Position numbers and translations under genes: made by a program. This document shows, piece after piece, positions 41,921-42,941 of a stretch of DNA of 42,941 nucleotides (position 1 is its first letter; every line of letters starts with the position of its first letter). The stretch is from positions 27,177 through 70,117 of the forward strand of contig DHSR01000051.1 of assembly GCA_002410555.1 (NCBI GenBank), written 5' to 3'. The DNA comes from Bacteroidales bacterium UBA5281. GTDB lineage: Bacteria > Bacteroidota > Bacteroidia > Bacteroidales > Lentimicrobiaceae. The notes under the pieces were generated by a model. It was not told the DNA's origin, made no database searches, and saw only the letters and a program-made list of their open reading frames with translations.

Positions 41921-41928
41921 CAAAAGTA
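41921..41928 (-). promoter_or_regulatory. -7 box of tRNA-Met
   Basis: Exact TACTTTTG on the minus strand, 18 bp before the 5' end of the tRNA. Confidence 0.65.
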
Positions 41929-42041
41929 AAGATTTATTTAATATTTACAATGATTTCCAGGATTTTTTTGGAAAGCTACTGCTCTATCAAAAAAATGTTG
42001 CCGCTTTTTGCTTGAAAGCTGCCCAAAGAATGGGGGGTACC

Positions 42042-42185
42042 TTATTCTTTATCTCGATCTATTGATTTAGATAGTGATTTATAAGTTTTCTTATCAAAGA
42101 TCAAACTATAGGTATAATTGTATGCAGGCGAGAATTGAAAATTAAACTTTCCGTCATTTCCGCTATGAAAAGTCGCTTTCTTCAT
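42042..42185 (-). CDS. 47-residue ORF overlapping the candidate immunity gene
   Basis: The ATG (42185-42183) overlaps the TGA stop of the upstream ORF as ATGA, a spacing typical of translational coupling. The 47 residues (starting MKKATFHSGNDGKFNFQF) look like the C-terminal beta strands of a larger carboxypeptidase-regulatory-like or lipoprotein domain (DGKFNFQFSPAYNYTYSL). It may be a fragment of a gene whose 5' part is lost or shifted in frame, or a small coupled protein. It is at the end of the accessory cassette, before an empty stretch of about 110 bp and the tRNA promoter. No function can be assigned. Confidence 0.35.
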   Translation of the reverse strand: MKKATFHSGNDGKFNFQFSPAYNYTYSLIFDKKTYKSLSKSIDRDKE

Positions 42186-42472
42186 TTTTTAGCTATTATT
42201 TCTTCAATATCATAAGCCAATTCAGAGATGATTGATGCTTTATCAATGTTTAATGAGCCATTCCTGAATATGAAAAACTCTATAATATCAAAAAACTGAT
42301 TATTGATATAAAAGTTAATTTCAATTTCTGAACTGTAATCTTCAACATCTGATGAACCATCGCTTTTTAATTGTATATCGTAAGTAATATCCATAGCGCT
42401 TAATCGACTATCGAAGTTTTTAAATAGTTCATTTATTTTCCGGATAATTTCCTTTTCAATTTCATTTTTCAT
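42182..42472 (-). CDS. Candidate immunity protein for the adjacent toxin
   Basis: 96 residues, acidic, cytoplasmic, no signal peptide. A helical N-terminus (MKNEIEKEIIRKINELFKNF) leads to strands (DITYDIQL, SEIEINFYINNQFFDIIEFFIF) and a helical C-terminus (ISELAYDIEEIIAKK). No family is recognised. The gene starts 8 bp after the toxin-tip ORF on the same strand. Small acidic unrelated proteins right after a polymorphic toxin are normally its cognate immunity protein, so this role is inferred from position and size. Confidence 0.6.
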   Translation of the reverse strand: MKNEIEKEIIRKINELFKNFDSRLSAMDITYDIQLKSDGSSDVEDYSSEIEINFYINNQFFDIIEFFIFRNGSLNIDKASIISELAYDIEEIIAKK

Positions 42473-42480
42473 TATAAAAA

Positions 42481-42927
42481 CTATTTAATTGTGGGAAACA
42501 ACAACCATTCTTCATGAAATGTGCGAATAGTTCCATAAGTGCCAATATGATGCTGGTGTTGATGAATTACTTTTCCATCTTTAAACACTTGATGGGTTTT
42601 AGATATTACATCTCCATCTAATCTTTCGATGAAATGTCTTGAAATACCTCCATCAGCACCTTTTGCTGCTCTATTTATTAATTCATATGATAGACCAGTT
42701 GCTTTAGCACCTAATCGACCAGCTTTCCCAACATCACCAATATAAGGAATAATAGCTAATGCACTAATTCCGGCATTTCCCCATTGTCCTCTTTCAGCAT
42801 AAATTAAAGCGTTTACACAGTCCACAATACCCGTTGGGTCTGCAATACCGGCAACATCTAAACCAGTTTGAATATTATCAAGCCAACCATCCCCTTGTCC
42901 TGCGGCTGCACTAACAGTCAATATCAT
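42481..42927 (-). CDS. Toxin-tip ORF with pre-toxin segment (Rhs/polymorphic toxin C-terminus)
   Basis: 148 residues from the first Met; the upstream end lies at the window edge. Residues about 20-70 (GLDVAGIADPTGIVDCVNAL, AISALAIIPYIGDVGKAGR) match the Gly/Ala-rich pre-toxin region that precedes the toxin domain in Rhs and other polymorphic toxins. The last ~60 residues (SRHFIERLDGDVISKTH... HQHQHHIGTYGTIR... EEWLLFPTIK) should be the toxin domain; its HQHQHH cluster suggests a metal or catalytic histidine centre, but I cannot name the family. An in-frame stop sits just upstream of the ATG (42933-42931). Whether the gene was once joined to a large Rhs protein beyond the window is unclear. 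Confidence 0.65.
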   Translation of the reverse strand: MILTVSAAAGQGDGWLDNIQTGLDVAGIADPTGIVDCVNALIYAERGQWGNAGISALAIIPYIGDVGKAGRLGAKATGLSYELINRAAKGADGGISRHFIERLDGDVISKTHQVFKDGKVIHQHQHHIGTYGTIRTFHEEWLLFPTIK

Positions 42928-42941
42928 ATATCATAAAACCT

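Noticed and set aside
1..42941. CRISPR arrays, insertion sequences, prophage or rRNA genes
   Set aside because: No array of longer direct repeats with unique spacers, no transposase or integrase reading frame and no rRNA-like sequence was found on either strand.

Overview
The window is chromosomal DNA of a member of the Bacteroidota, most likely Bacteroidales or a close relative. Four things point there: a type IX secretion (T9SS) cargo protein with a C-terminal sorting domain, Bacteroidota-specific families (DUF5686, DUF5063, a FeoA-FeoB fusion, Bacteroidota-type transketolase), the trmD-rplS pairing, and promoters of the Bacteroidota form TAnnTTTG (18 exact copies ahead of genes) with little sign of Shine-Dalgarno sites. 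Most of it is ordinary core genome. No insertion sequence, prophage, CRISPR array or rRNA was seen.

Layout. 1-289: non-coding, with two arrays of 7-bp tandem repeats. 290-3748: three-gene sugar operon (ROK regulator, glucose/galactose-type MFS permease, sugar nucleotidyltransferase). 3913-4308: single-domain response regulator, sharing a two-way terminator with transketolase. 4388-7634: transketolase and a kinase with a cysteine-rich PAS-like region. 7719-13656: MscS channel, beta-barrel protein, acetate/succinate CoA-transferase, acrylyl-CoA-reductase-like enzyme, a small unknown protein and an SBF-like transporter. 13963-17819: trmD, rplS, a POTRA outer-membrane protein and DUF5063. 17928-21402: iron operon feoAB, M50 peptidase, Cys-rich FeoB partner. 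21663-25521: HPt protein, TPR lipoprotein, recA, bcp and nth. 25632-29393: beta-barrel protein, double-VOC protein, SDR and an OB-fold lipoprotein. 29684-35486: divergent DUF5686 outer-membrane protein and T9SS cargo. 35700-41720: small conserved-looking protein, ECF sigma factor, uvrA and a sensorless hybrid histidine kinase. 41830-41903: tRNA-Met. 42042-42927: an accessory cassette, apparently the tip of a polymorphic (Rhs-type) toxin, a candidate immunity gene and a small third ORF, cut off by the window edge.

How the parts connect. The single REC protein, the single HPt protein and the soluble hybrid kinase together make up the pieces of a phosphorelay, though they are not adjacent. The feo operon carries an intramembrane-protease-like gene between feoB and its usual small partner, and a 20-bp palindrome lies in front of it. 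DNA repair genes (nth, recA, uvrA) sit in two places. The promoter motif settles several start codons: for uvrA, nth, the CoA-transferase, the acrylyl-CoA reductase and the SBF transporter the longest open frame would begin inside or upstream of the promoter.

The most novel-looking part is the last kilobase: a toxin-tip ORF with a recognisable pre-toxin segment and an unassigned histidine-rich C-terminus, followed 8 bp later by an acidic small ORF and then by a third ORF overlapping it by ATGA.
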